This document shows, piece after piece, positions 1 to 11,679 of a stretch of DNA of 64,000 nt; the stretch's first letter is position 1, and each line of letters opens with the position of its first letter. The notes under the pieces are model-generated. The model had not been told where the DNA came from, did no database searches, and was given only the letters and a program-made list of their open reading frames with translations. Where the stretch lies: the NCBI GenBank assembly GCA_006503535.1, contig QYRS01000008.1, positions 1,674,001 through 1,738,000 on the forward strand, written 5' to 3'. This DNA is from Arthrinium phaeospermum (taxonomy: Eukaryota > Ascomycota > Sordariomycetes > Amphisphaeriales > Apiosporaceae). Both the position numbers and the translations under genes were made by a program.

Positions 1-482
1 AGACAGTAGAAGATGTAGGTAAGTACTCACTTGCATGTGAGGTACAGCCAATCAGATAATAGCCCAGTTTACGGCCAACTGGTATGTACGCCAAGAGGCA
101 GTTAAGGGACCACTGGAGTTATCTTATCACTAAATTTCCCAATCCGTAGCGTAGCTGTCGGGTCCCATTGAACACTGTAGCTTCTGTACGCAAGTACTTA
201 CACGGAAGTAACACGGTGGCACTCGTCAACCGTCCAGCTGTATTGAAGACCACCTCTATCCATAACCAACACACTCGTTCATACCAAACAACTTCAAACA
301 TACCCATTTGCTTTTCTACTTCTGCCCCAAAGGCAAGAAGAAGTATCACAAGCAAGAACGCCCTTCCACAAGTCGGTTTTATTGCTGCACTCTTATTGCG
401 CCAGTCTTCTACTTTTACTTTTAGCTACTTGGGTGCGGGTTCGGGTTCGACATTTACACGTTTCTGGCCCAGTGCCGCCATC
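1..482. other. upstream region of the Scj1-like gene
   Basis: No convincing gene is seen. Short open frames exist on both strands but have no recognisable motif. The last 150 bases are pyrimidine-rich, as is common in fungal promoters and leaders. Confidence 0.5.
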
Positions 483-1814
483 ATGTTATTTCATGGGGCA
501 GCCTGGCTGCTCCTGCTGGCCTTCTTGCACCTGGTCGTCTGCGCCGAGGACTACTACAAGATCCTCGGCATCAACAAGCAAGCCAGCGACAAGCAGATAA
601 AGTCCGCCTACCGCCAACTCAGCAAAAAGTACCACCCGGATAAGAACCCGTAAGCATCCTCCCTCTGCCCGCTGGCGTTTATCTTGGTTTTGTTACACAA
701 CCCACTAACGACACCCACGCTTGTTTACAGCAACGATGACACCGCCCATGAGAGATTCGTCGAAGTCGCCGAAGCCTACGAGGCGCTGATCGACGCCGAC
801 TCGCGCAAGATCTACGACCAGTACGGCCACGAGGGCCTGAAGAAGCGGCAGCAGGGCGGCGGCGGCCACCACGACCCCTTCGACCTGTTCAGCCGCTTCT
901 TCGGCGGCGGGGGCCACTACCAGCGGGGCCAGCCGCGCGGGCACAGCGTCGAGGTTAAGGTGGGCGTGTCCCTGCGCGACTTCTACAACGGCCGCGACAC
1001 CGAGTTCCAGTGGGACAAGCAGCAGATCTGCGAGGAGTGCGACGGCAGCGGCTCCCAGGACGGCGCCGTCGACGTCTGCGGCCACTGCGGCGGCCACGGC
1101 ATCCGCATCATCAAGCATCAGCTCGCGCCCGGCATGTTCCAGCAGATCCAGACCCAGTGCGACGCCTGCGGCGGCCGCGGCAAGACCATCAAGCACAAGT
1201 GCCCCGTCTGCAACGGCAACCGCGTCCTGCGCAAGCCCACGACCGTTGCTATCAAGATCGAGCGTGGCGCTGCCCGCGACTCCAAGATTGTCTACGAGAA
1301 CGAGGCCGATGCCAGTCCCGACTACGTGGCCGGTGATCTCGTTGTCACCCTGACGGAGAAGGAACCCGACCTGGAACTTGATAACCCCGAGCATGTAGAC
1401 GGCGTCTTCTTCCGGCGGCGAGGCAACGATCTGTTCTGGCGCGAGGTGCTCTCACTACGGGAAGCCTGGATGGGCGACTGGACCCGAAACATCACGCATC
1501 TCGACGGCCACATTGTCCGACTCGGGCGCGAGCACGGTCAAGTTGTGCAGCCGGGCCAGGTGGACACCGTAGAGAACGAGGGCATGCCCCTCTGGCACGA
1601 AGACGGAGATTCGGTCTATCACGAGACCGAGTTCGGCAAGCTCTATGTGGAATACACCGTGGTCTTGCCAGACCAACTAGAAAGCGGCATGGAGAAGGAC
1701 TTCTGGGCCACTTGGGAGAAGTGGCGAGGCAAGATCGGCGTGGACCTGCACAAAGACAGCGGAAGGCCCGAGAAGCCGATACCAGATGAGGGAGTCGAGC
1801 GTGATGAACTTTAG
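483..1814 (+). CDS. scj1: ER-lumenal DnaJ co-chaperone, Scj1 type
   Basis: Two exons, 483-649 and 731-1814, give 416 residues; the intron is GTAAGC...ACAG. The start is chosen because it opens directly into a signal peptide ([13 protein letters not shown]). A J domain follows at about 21-85 with the HPD motif in YHPDKNP, then a Gly/Phe-rich stretch. At about 155-225 there are four CxxCxGxG-type zinc modules ([32 protein letters not shown]), and then the substrate-binding C-terminal domain. The last residues are RDEL, an ER retrieval signal. Family knowledge: Scj1 works with the ER Hsp70 Kar2/BiP in folding and degradation of lumenal proteins. Signal peptide, zinc modules and retrieval signal together separate it from cytosolic Ydj1 and mitochondrial Mdj1. 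It converges with the DUF1365 gene on the opposite strand. Confidence 0.93.
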
Positions 1815-2589
1815 ACAGCAAAAAGCTTCTGATATGAGATAGACATATTGTATAATGGAAGATACCAGCGATTATCCAACCTATCTTGATGGCCGGAAAA
1901 GCCCGAGCACATGGCCACTCTGAACACGTCGGGCCAAACCGAATTTGATGCTAATTGAAGTTTCCTCATTGTCGGAGGCTGCAAGTGAACTATGTATCCC
2001 AGGGCTTGCGGAAGGTTTAGCTTGCTCCTTCGACCCCTATGAAGTTGGCGATCCTACGGGCCCCAAAAAGATGGATACCCGCCTTACGACACCTGGTGGG
2101 ACAATCACAACAAACGCAAGCGAGAGTAGATACGCATGGCATGCCAAATTCAGGGGCGCGCATGCTGAGATCATTTTTCCGTATTTCAGAAGGGCATGGG
2201 CGGTATATCATTTTCAATTTATGTAAGTTAACAGCGCTATCATACTCAGGGGTAATCTTCGAGCTGCTATCTATCCTAAAAACACCAAAAAGAAATATTT
2301 AAGACACTGATTGCTCGGTCAGCCCAGCTGGCAATGTACCGAATGCATAATATTATGAGTGTGCATTTGTGTGTTTTGTAGTCATCCCTGAATGTTGACT
2401 CACGGGGCTACAATGTGACCCAAGTAGAAGCTGTCCAGCACACAACCTAATCCCGGATTATTCTGACAGTAATGTCAAATTTAACCTCCCATACTGTTCA
2501 GAACTCTCAAGTTTCTCTGAAGTGCTAATTCGAAGACTACACAGAGTCTCGATAATAGGGCCAGTATACAGTTCTCGCGTTTTTGGGCC
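1815..2589. other. intergenic, between convergent genes
   Basis: This holds the 3' ends of the Scj1-like gene (+) and the DUF1365 gene (-). Short open frames at about 1945-2302 show no motif. No RNA gene or repeat is seen. Confidence 0.5.
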
Positions 2590-4473
2590 TCACCCAGTCA
2601 CGATCCAAGCCATACATGCCTTCAACACGAAAAGCTCCAGGCCCAGCAAGCTTACATCTCCAAGGGCCGTCTTGTCTGCAATAAATCGCTTGAGCACCAA
2701 GGACCGATACTGCCGCCTTGCCTCTGGCTCCTCCTCAGACATAACAAACCCATCCATAGCTGATGGTCTGAAATCCCGAATATCTTGTTTCGAGTGGGTC
2801 TCTGCCTTAGTCGGGGTCTGTGCCGAGGTCATTGGCTGCTCGATTCGCTCAGGCCTTTGGCGCAAGCGCTGAATCAGCTTGAACTGGCCATATTCAAAAA
2901 CGTTCTGCAGATCCATCGGCGGAGACGGCTTCTTGAACAGGAGCTTAGGGAGCAAGTCGGGCCGAGACACCCATATGGTATTGTTATCGTTGAGCTCGCA
3001 GAACAAGGCCTCGAGGTCATGGGCATAGTAGACGAATCGCGTATAAAACACTGGCGTCAAGACCTTAAACTCCATGGTCTGCGCATCCCCGGAAGCCCCA
3101 GGGTCGGCATTGGTCATCAGCTCAATGCCCGCGCCTGCTAAGCCGCTGGGGACATAGCGGACGGTTATTGGGGCAGGGCATTGCCTCACGAGATAACGCA
3201 AGTATTTCCTGAAGAACTTTTCAAGTCCGGCCTCGGTTTCATCTGCTTTGCGTGCAATGCTCCTCTTCAGGGGTTCCGGACGATACCAGACATGGAGTTT
3301 TCGTTGGAAGAAAAGAACCCCAGCTTCTTTGACGATGCGTGGGAATGTGACGAGGCCTACCCACCACCACGCTGCCAAGAACCTGACCTTTTGCCAAGTG
3401 GTCAAGGTAGTGGGATCGATCGGATCCCCTTCCGAGAAAACTCGGGCAACCATTTTGGCATGCACTTTGGATGAGTTCAAAGTGATGGTGTTGTTGATTT
3501 TCCCAGTCCCTTCCAAAAACGGAGAAAAGGGGTCATATGCGATTAGAGAGTATGCCCCCTTTCTCGAGTTGAAAGGGGAGACGTGGAAATCTTTAGGGAT
3601 GGCTTTCTGCTGCAGCCTATGGTTAGCTAGCGGAATGCCACCCTTTCCAGAGCCATCCGCGCCAGAGGGTTCTACGCCAGCAGCGACACCTTCCAGCTCG
3701 TTGGTAGCATCATCGGCAGTCACGAAATACATGTGTCTTTCGCCAAACGTGTTATTGACTTCAAGCACGATTGCTGTTAGATCCTTCTCCGCAGAGTACA
3801 GATACCAGAATGATACAGGATTGAACTGATACCCCAAGAACTTGGCAGCAGTGACTAGGTAGGCATGTGGATAGTCTGCTGGTTTGATGCCCTATATATG
3901 TTATGTTAGCTAGGACTCTTGGTCGTTTTATGGATATGGGCTCTCCCTTACCTGCGAGGTTAAATAAGCGTCCAGCTTCCCTCTTAGGCCGAGATGGTCA
4001 TTTCCCCTATCAAGGTAGTCGGCTGCATCAATTTGGTACCAGCCCTTGTTCTGTGAGCCTGTGGAGATCATGCCGCCCGCGACACCTTCCCAGCCCACAG
4101 GGAACCCGATCATGAGATACGAGTTAGAAAAGGAATGTTTCTTTGGGAACAACCGGGAATGCGTAGTCCGGCATGGGATCAGCAAAGGTTTGGTTGAACC
4201 ATTCCATCCCGACGGTCGGTGGTTGGCGCCAAGGAAAGACCTGGCAACCTGGATAATCAGAGATGCAACCAGTACAGTCAGGGCCGGCTTGAGCAGTACT
4301 GCTTGGCCGGTGTTACTGGCCAGAAAGTCCAAGATCGCGCCGCGGTGCCTCCAGGATGCAAATATGGAAAGGAGGATGGCATCATGGAGGCCTTCGTACC
4401 CCAGGTATATACCCAATGCGGCAGCACCTTTCAGAGGGAGGGTATGCCACGGCATTCCCGATAGGACGTCCAT
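2590..4473 (-). CDS. DUF1365 family protein
   Basis: Exon 1 is 4473-3952 and exon 2 is 3891-2590; donor GTAAGG and acceptor TATAG join in phase 0, giving 607 residues. The N-terminus has two hydrophobic stretches (about 15-35 and 60-75), suggesting membrane association. The DUF1365 core starts near ISTGSQNKGWYQ and continues across the intron with FLGYQFNPVSFWYLY, EVNNTFGERHMY, the HVSPF motif and a later SLIAYDP segment. Established knowledge: DUF1365 (COG3496) proteins are widespread in bacteria and fungi and their biochemistry is poorly defined; I assign no reaction. The exon 2 C-terminus (LFVLKACMAWIVTG) is weakly hydrophobic. The gene converges with the Scj1-like gene. Confidence 0.82.
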
Positions 4474-5126
4474 CTGCCAAGACTCGTGACTCTTGACTCT
4501 GTCCCTCAGCTACCCCACCAAACGAAACAAAGCAGCAATTCCAGACGTTGACATCAGATCACTTCATGCCTGCATGCAGATAGATATATAGAGAACGAAA
4601 ACAGAGAAGAGCCAACAGATTGTTGTTTGTCTTTTGGTGTTCTGGAGGTCACGTTAAGCACAAAGCGTGTGTCCCTCTCATGTCGTGCGTGACTGGCAGC
4701 GCACGGTATCTGTAGCGTAGCATCGGCTGTTTCCAATCTGACCTCTAAGACTGAGAAATGCGCCACATTTGCCAGGCGGGAGGCGGTTTGCTTAGCCTCA
4801 CATTAGCCCCATCGGCAATAAGCAGCCAGGCCGCGCCCTCGAGGATTGAGTCAGCCCGGCGAAGGCCAAGCAAAAAAGAGGGACACACACCTCTGGACCC
4901 TTCAGCCAGAGAGCCCAGCCAGCCCAGCCCACTTCACACCGTCATAAAGGCGCCAATTCCATCGACTTCCACTTCCGTCCGCCGCAGAAAGTTGTCATCT
5001 ACTTTTACCATTTCCACCCAAACCTCACGCGACAACATCCATATCGATCCAAAATCCGTTGATTTCCAACTACACACCCGACCGCATAATACCACCAACC
5101 CAACTCACAACAAATCAACCGCCAAG
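4474..5126. promoter_or_regulatory. divergent upstream region, DUF1365 gene / mbf1
   Basis: A 653-base interval separates the start codons of two divergent genes. The half next to mbf1 is C- and A-rich with repeated CCAGCCCAGCC-like blocks near 4910-4930, then a CAACC-rich leader up to the start codon. No canonical TATA box is evident on the mbf1 side. Confidence 0.45.
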
Positions 5127-5853
5127 ATGTCTGACGACTGGGATCAAGTCACCAAGATTGGTAGCAAGGCGCGCTCCGGTGCCAGCCAGAGGGAGACCGT
5201 CGTCCGCGGAAACGCTGCCCTGAACGCTGCCCGACGTGCTGGTGGCTCCATCAACACCGAGAAGAAGTTTGGTGCCGGCAACGCTGTAAGCTGATCTCTC
5301 CCACCCCAAAATCATCATTCCAACGATAGCATCCATGCACAACCTACCATTGGTGGTGTATGACGCTGTAGAGGGGCAAAATGTGGGGGGTGGGCTATCA
5401 CTCTCGATGGTTGGGTGGGCGACACCTGCAAAGAGCGCCCTCACCACAAGCCACCCGACACATACTTGAGTCTGCCGGTTGAATCGATACCACGTTTCTC
5501 ATTGAATACAATAAATCATGTCGCTAACCATCCATCCCTGAACCCAGGCCACCAAGCCCGGCGTCGAAGGCCAGCGCCTGACCAAGGTCGACCGCAGCGA
5601 CGACATCATCAAGCCCACGACGGTCGGCAAAGAGGTCGGCACCGTCATCTCCCAGGCGCGACAGGCCCAGGAGCCCAAGATGACGCAGAAGGACCTCGCG
5701 ACGCGCTGCAACACCACCCCGACCGTCGTCGCCGACTTTGAGCGCGGCACCGCCACCCCGGACCAGAAGGTCCTGGGCGCCATGGAGCGTGTCCTCAAGA
5801 TCAAGCTCCGCGGCTCCAACATTGGCGAGCCCCTGTTCAAGAAGAAGGCGTAA
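5127..5853 (+). CDS. mbf1: multiprotein-bridging factor 1 (MBF1)
   Basis: Exons 5127-5285 and 5548-5853 give 154 residues, the normal family length; the intron (GTAAGC...CCAG) is 262 bases. The N-terminus reads [16 protein letters not shown], the typical MBF1 start, followed by [16 protein letters not shown]. The C-terminal helix-turn-helix (about 88-145) reads [19 protein letters not shown], then [20 protein letters not shown]. The tail is GEPLFKKKA. Family knowledge: MBF1 bridges bZIP activators such as Gcn4 to TBP, and also acts at collided ribosomes to suppress frameshifting. The start has context AAGATGT. The gene converges with cdt1. Confidence 0.95.
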
Positions 5854-6483
5854 ATTGCTGGCTTGCTTGATGATGGGTTTTACGAACAGTTATGAAGGGG
5901 GGAGGCGGCGTTGTCGTTGTTGTTGCTAGAGAGCGTGCGAGAGGAAACCCGCATGCTCAATAGAAAGGCAGGAAAGCAACACACAAAAAGCATCAGTCCT
6001 GCGGCGGAGACCACCAGAACGATGGCCTTCAGGATTTACGGCGTAGCATGTTTGCTACTTTTGTTACGAGATAGATCCGGGAGCATAATAAGTGCTTCCC
6101 GGGTCTCTACGTTCTAGTCTTTCAGAGAAAATAGACATGGCGTCACTGGCAAACTTTTGTGCATTTACAAGAAGTGTGTATGTGTGTGTGTGATCATTAT
6201 AATTCAAATTCGCGTCTTCAACATTATGTGACAAGTCCCATGCAATGGTCTTGGTGGTGTCTTTGCTTCTAATCAAACAGGGGCAGTAGTAGTTCGCTCC
6301 CATGGTATCCCAAACACCTTGCAAATGCCACGATGAGAGCAGGCTTTCAACCAAAAAAAAAACAGTCGGCAGAGGAATTCCAAGCTCCTCCAATCAGTCA
6401 GTATACATCCTCCAGATTCGTACATCCATCGTCATCCATCGTCCCATTACTGCCTTCCAATCAAACCAACCAACACTCTCCCT
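5854..6483. other. 3' intergenic of mbf1 and cdt1
   Basis: No gene is seen. A short GT-rich microsatellite lies at about 6173-6191. The strand facing cdt1 carries an A-run at 6353-6362. Confidence 0.5.
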
Positions 6484-7962
6484 TTACTGCTTCGCAACAA
6501 TAGCCTGCACCCGCCTCTCAGCCTCGACCTTGCTCAGCTGCCGGCTCGCCTCGATGACGACGTTCTCGCGCTCCCCAATGGTCACGACGCGGATCCACTC
6601 GGGCGCGACCTCGGACGCGAGGATGCGGATGCAGACGGCGCCCTCCTCGCGCGAGATGCCCATGCGGAACGAGTCCTTGAGCTTCTCGAGCACGGCCGGC
6701 ATGGTGAAGGAGATGCGGCCCTGGCTCGCGCCCGCGCTCGACCGGCTCAGCATGCCCAGCAGCGACGTCACCTCGGCGACGCGGTGCAGCGCGGCGCGGC
6801 GCTCCAGCTCGGCGGGGGTCAGGTCCGCGGGCAAGGAGGCCTTGGACAGCTGCTTGTGGCGGATGCGGTCCAGCAGGCTCATCTTGCTGCCGTCCGGGTT
6901 GGTGAGGGCGTTGGCTGCGGCCGCTGCGGCGAGGGGCTTGGTCGCCTTTTCTTGCTTCTTCATCGCCAGGCCCTGCTTCAGCTCCTCGAGGCGCTTCTGG
7001 CCCTTGGCTAGGACGGGCGCGGCCTTGGCGACCGAGTCGCAGATGGTGACCGGAGCTTTGGGCAGGCTGTTGGTGAAGCGGACGGTGTCGGTGTCTCCCT
7101 TGGCGGAGAAGCGGTGCCACAGTTGCTCCATCTTGTCGTGGTAGTCTTGGTTGAGTTGCTTCTCGTTCAGGTGGCCGCCGGGCAGCTTGGATGAATCGAC
7201 TTCGAGGCAGACCTTGCCGCGTCCGTAGTTGGAGAGTGTCAAGAGGCTGGCCGTCATGTTCTCGACCCCGACGCAGATGCGGATGTCGTTTTCAGTCACG
7301 GCCTTCTTGCCCCAGGCCCGTGCAATGTTGGGGCACAAGCTACGCAGATCGACCGGGACGTTGGTGCCATTGTGCGCGTAGTGGAGGGTGAGTGTCTTCA
7401 AGAAGCAGCTGTGGAGGTTGATCAAGCTGAGAATCTCGCTCGGGAGACCACGTTCCGAGCATGGTTCGAAGTCAGATTCCGTAGCAGATGTGTCTGCAGT
7501 GAGCGGTGACGAGGCACGCAGTGGCGAAGATGCAAGTCGGAGCCTCTTGAAGAGCTTGTCTGTGTTGATGGAAGATGCGTCCGAGTCGGATACACTGGGG
7601 CTTCTGGCGCGCTTGAGAGGCGTAGGTGCTGCGCGAGACTTCTTTTGCGGACGGCCGCGTCCACGCTTCTCTGGTGTCTCGACCGACTTCAATGGTGCGG
7701 GGGTAAGCGAGACTTTCTTGGTTGGGGTTTCGTCGGCCGAAGAGTCGTCGTCGTCTGCGGGAGCAACGACCTTGCGTTTACGCGACTGGGGAGTGAGGGC
7801 AGCAAGCTTGACTGCGGGCTTGACTGCGGGAGCGACGTTCTTCTTGACATCGTTGTTGCCGGCATTTTTGGTTGTGCGGGTGAAGCTGCTGATGTTCGAC
7901 TTCACGGCAGGCGTGGCCTTGGATCTGGTGGACGCCGACGGGCGCTTTGCAGCTGCAGGCAT
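6484..7962 (-). CDS. cdt1: DNA replication licensing factor Cdt1
   Basis: One exon of 492 residues. The start MPAAAKRPSAS is preferred over an upstream in-frame ATG whose extension (hydrophobic, Tyr-rich) looks like translated leader. Residues 1-170 are basic, Ser/Pro-rich and disordered, with SPxx-type sites fitting cell-cycle kinases. The Cdt1 central fold starts near 173 (LPSEILSLINLHSCFLKTL) and continues with VDLRSLCPNIARAWGKK and DIRICVGV, the region matching the geminin-binding-like domain. The C-terminal winged-helix region starts near 362 (LLDRIRHKQLSKASLP, then AELERRAALHRVAEVTSLL) and corresponds to the MCM-binding half. Family knowledge: Cdt1 loads the MCM2-7 helicase at ORC/Cdc6-bound origins in G1. 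Identification rests on motif recall, so it is slightly less certain than for the other housekeeping genes. Confidence 0.82.
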   Translation of the reverse strand: MPAAAKRPSASTRSKATPAVKSNISSFTRTTKNAGNNDVKKNVAPAVKPAVKLAALTPQSRKRKVVAPADDDDSSADETPTKKVSLTPAPLKSVETPEKRGRGRPQKKSRAAPTPLKRARSPSVSDSDASSINTDKLFKRLRLASSPLRASSPLTADTSATESDFEPCSERGLPSEILSLINLHSCFLKTLTLHYAHNGTNVPVDLRSLCPNIARAWGKKAVTENDIRICVGVENMTASLLTLSNYGRGKVCLEVDSSKLPGGHLNEKQLNQDYHDKMEQLWHRFSAKGDTDTVRFTNSLPKAPVTICDSVAKAAPVLAKGQKRLEELKQGLAMKKQEKATKPLAAAAAANALTNPDGSKMSLLDRIRHKQLSKASLPADLTPAELERRAALHRVAEVTSLLGMLSRSSAGASQGRISFTMPAVLEKLKDSFRMGISREEGAVCIRILASEVAPEWIRVVTIGERENVVIEASRQLSKVEAERRVQAIVAKQ

Positions 7963-9375
7963 TGTGGTGATATACGTGTAGTTGTAGCGTAGTATGAGAA
8001 GGAAGGTGCAGTGCAAGTGGTATATGCGTATGGAGTGAACAGGCAGTCTCAATACAAGAGAAGTTCAAGATATGAAACGCGGAAGGTATGATGGGAAAAG
8101 GAAGATCGGAGGCGCCAGTGACAACGGTATGGGACAAGTAAAGTAAAGCACGAGCTGAACGAGTGAGTGGGGTGCGTAACAAGCACGCAGGAATAAGGAG
8201 CGTGTATAAGTCGCGATGCAAGACCCGTAGACGCGTTAAGTGGGTTCAACAAGCGTGGCCGGGACGCGTAAAGTGGACAGACCCGAAGCAAGTCAGCCAA
8301 TCAGACAGCCGGGTGGCCGCGGCACGACCCGAAATTTGGTGCAAAGGTCGCGACTTGCCAAGCCTTTTGGACAACCCGACCCATCCAAATTGGGAGATTT
8401 TTTGAGGCTCACTGTTCACCTTGGATCCCTTATGCAGATGGCAAAAATCCTGCAGCAGGATGGATAAAAAAGAATGGAACTGCTACTGTACGTTGGGTCG
8501 ATTGCCGATGATTGCTGAAGATCAATTGAATGAGAGCTGCTAGTTAGCATGCATGTAGAGATGGGCCTGCAAATATGGATGGATGCTCGTCAACCAACCA
8601 GCATGAGCAGTTGGTTTTCTTCATGCGATTGCACATACCTGGATAAAAACCCGGGCTCTGACGTGGTGATGGTTCAAAAGAGTGTGAGAGCTAAATATCC
8701 GAAGCTTTTGGGGGATTGTCAAAGGAATGTCGTGAGTGTTGAAGAACGCCAGTCTGTGTGGACTGAAAGAATAGGATGCATTATCGTAAGGGGCCCTTCT
8801 CACTCTTTTTCGTTTCAGCGACACGGTCCACGGCTAGTTGTTGCTGCCGAGCAACCCAAAATGAAGAGCCACCTCTCCCCGACATAGGCACAAGATCAAG
8901 AACCGAATACCATCAAGAATCGAGCGAACTTCTGAAAGTTGTCGTCACATTACGCCCTTTGGGCTTGCTGCTAATATCACTTGCTTCCAAGGGCAACTTT
9001 CGTGCAGCAATCGTCATCATACAATCAAATGATGGGGTAAAGGACTTGCGCCTGCCCGCACCAGGACGCTATGTTCTGCCCATGCAATCCCCCATTAACA
9101 CCATTTCCATTATTCCTTTTTGGTTCTTATCATCCACGACAGGAACACCGACGCCAAGCTTTTTGTGTATGTAGACCGAAAACCTGGCCCTTCCAAAAAC
9201 CATGTGGTTGCGCGCCATGAAACGCCCGAAAAAAAGAGAGAAAGACCTTGCAGTGAAACACGCTACCAATACAAAGACATGCTGGCAATGCTGATGAAGT
9301 GATGATGCCTTCACTCCGTTCCGCTGAGACCCGGCACAGTGATGGCTCCTCCGTAGAAGAGGGCAGTGCAGCCGA
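7963..9375. other. long intergenic stretch
   Basis: No supported gene is found. Open frames at 8163-8467, 8549-8887 and 8776-9174 (+) have unlikely composition and no motif. The first 300 bases are the cdt1 promoter on the minus strand. Confidence 0.45.
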
Positions 9376-9609
9376 TCAGTGGCGGATGGAGTGTCGCCAG
9401 TGGTCTGTATGGAAGCTGACAGGACTGGGCGGGGGAGGGGCAGGAACGTCCCAGTCTCGCTCCTTGATCGTGCGGACTGGTGTTGCAGGCTTGTTGTCGC
9501 TCGAGGTCAGCGTGGCATTCAAGCTGGCGAACAGCTCGTCCGACGTGACCAAGCGTATAGACTTGCGCGGAGGCGTGACAGGAATCGGCGCTGCGATTTG
9601 GCTAGGCAT
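9376..9609 (-). CDS. hypothetical 77-residue protein
   Basis: A small open frame starting MPSQIAAPIPVTPPRKS. Its composition (Pro/Thr/Ser, ordinary fungal codon use) looks more like protein than the out-of-frame translations around it. It contains ELFASLNATLTSSD and a Pro-rich patch WDVPAPPPPSP, and ends in WRHSIRH. No domain is recognised; there is no signal peptide or membrane segment. It may be a genuine short protein, the last exon of a larger minus-strand gene, or chance. The function is unknown. Confidence 0.4.
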   Translation of the reverse strand: MPSQIAAPIPVTPPRKSIRLVTSDELFASLNATLTSSDNKPATPVRTIKERDWDVPAPPPPSPVSFHTDHWRHSIRH

Positions 9610-11646
9610 GATGCTGGTTCTGTTGCAAAATGTGAGCCTACAGTACGGGTGGATGGGGCGATGCGTATATGCGGTTATAATTTGTGGGTGAGAGAGCGTG
9701 TATGAGTTTGTGGGTCAGTCACCACGTCTGCTTGTGCAGACCCGGCGACTACTAGGAGTATGGGAGAGCTTAGATGGGGCAATACTCACTGTTTCTGAAT
9801 ATCGTCCAACGAAATCGGCGAGTGAGTGAATTTATTGCCAGCGCAATGAGATACGATATTGATGAAGGGGGGGCAGCAGCCTGAATGCGATATGAAGTAG
9901 TGGTGGTATGGGGAAAATGTTCAAGTGGTGTGTGGAAGAGAGTCAAATGCAGTTTTCGCGAAAGGACCAGCGAGGTTAAAATAAAATTTCTGGTCTTGGG
10001 ATGGGCAAGACAGACACTTTCCTAGGCGGACGAGATGTCTCGGTCTTTATCAGAGTGAATGGGTATGCGTGTATGCGTGTGGAAAGAGCGGTGGGTGCGT
10101 GTAAGTCACTTCTGGCTGCTGCTGCTAGTGCTTGAGAATCCGGGAATCGATGTTTGTGGCAACAACCAGCTGCGAGGTAGCTCGATTGGAGACACCGGAC
10201 AGCAAGGCGGTACGGTATCGATGTACTTGAGTTGAATTGTACCCGAGCAGGTTAGGTAGGTACAGTATGTACCCAGGTTAAATCAGCTTGACTGAGGTCG
10301 CACAAGAAAGCCGACTGGATGTCTCTGGGTGTTTTTTGATAATAATAATAAAACGTGGGATGCCCGTTGGCTGTACGTAGATGGGGCAGGCGTAGGCGAC
10401 TATGTCGACGGGCGCTAGGGTATCGCAAAGTATGGATGTGTGTAACAAGGCAAGTCTGGGGAAATGCGTGCTACTTTCAGGGCGAGATGTGTGGGGAGCA
10501 GGTATCAATCAAATCCTCGTCTCTGGAAAGCGAACTTGACTGGAGGGAGGAGTGCGCGCGCCTGCGGTTGGGAAGTGAGTTGGGTATTTAAGTATTTGGA
10601 ATCGTCCATCGAGTTCCAGCATTGGATTTCTCCGTACACGTAATATGTAAGGCATGATAAGGCCCTGAAGGGAGGACCAATGTACTGACCGTGCAACGAT
10701 TCAAAGAGACGGTACATGTGCTGTAATGACTGACATGGCAGGACGCACAAACACAATGCAGTCATCGGCATGGCATTCCTCACCCCATTCTTTCCTTTGG
10801 CCCCATGTTTGGGGGTCCAGGACTCTCTCTGGACTCAAGAGGGAGGGAGAAGGCGTGCCACGAACCGATTTGTGACCCCAGCTGCCCTGGGATCGCGCGG
10901 AGGAATCCAGGCTAGACTCATCGAGTCGGGAAAGTGTGTGCGTGTGTGCGTGTACATCCAAGGTATGATTATGCTTATGCTCTGCTAGCCTCGGGGACAA
11001 AATCGTGGGTTGGTAGCCAAAATGGACCTTGAACGGGGGGCTTCGTACTGTGCAAAATCCCCTAATACCTTCCACCTTCGTACGTACCTTGCTTGACTGG
11101 CGCCTACGGAGGCGAGATGACACCAAGTTTAGCCTAAGTGCTTTGTTAGTAGCAGACGGGCTCTGTTGGATTCCGTCGGTGCTACCCAGGGAACTCGTAA
11201 TGCTGTTCTCGGAATCGATTACCGGTGGCTACCTACCAAGCGCGCGCCGCAGGCTGAAGTAACGAGCGGGCTCTGGTTCAGGCCAAGCTATTCCAATGTC
11301 ACTGTCAAGGCGTCCACATACATCATCCATCACGTTTCTCTGCATAGTGACCAGCCCGCCAGTCACCGCTTTGATACCGTATGTGCTGTTAGTCGTTGGT
11401 CGACAGAGACCCTAGACAGGTTTCAATATCACAATGCTTCCCAATAATACCCATCTAAGTAAAGTGAAAGCAGCAAAAGGAGGGCCAGCGACTGCCAGCG
11501 TCTCTCTCGTACGTAGCTGCTGGGGGCCGTGCTAATGGGTTGGTTTCAAGCGTTGGCTGGTCGGATTGCAACCTTGTTTGGAGCGGCAAGCATTAATTAC
11601 GTTACCTATCACAAGAGTCCCCAAAAGTTCCAAAAAGTTGATTTGG
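9610..11646. other. gene-poor region before the AT-rich element
   Basis: No gene, RNA or clear repeat is supported. GT-rich short runs (near 10935-10955) and a few ATAAT runs (near 10338) are the only low-complexity features. Base composition is normal until about 11680. Confidence 0.45.
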
Positions 11647-11654
11647 AGGAAATA
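11647..11654. repeat. target-site duplication, left copy
   Basis: AGGAAATA, identical to the copy at 15250-15257. It abuts the left terminal inverted repeat exactly as the other copy abuts the right one, each 5 bases outside the perfect 20-base core. Confidence 0.65.
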
Positions 11655-11679
11655 GGTATCGGTTATTCTAACCCAACTA
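11655..11679. repeat. left terminal inverted repeat
   Basis: The inner 20 bases CGGTTATTCTAACCCAACTA (11660-11679) match the reverse complement of 15225-15244 perfectly. The outer 5 bases (GGTAT against AGCGA) match at one position; three of the four differences are transitions, as RIP would give. Confidence 0.75.

Noticed and set aside
705..1394. Minus-strand 229-residue frame inside the Scj1-like gene
   Set aside because: Shadow of GC-rich coding sequence: Ala/Val/Leu-rich with no motif.
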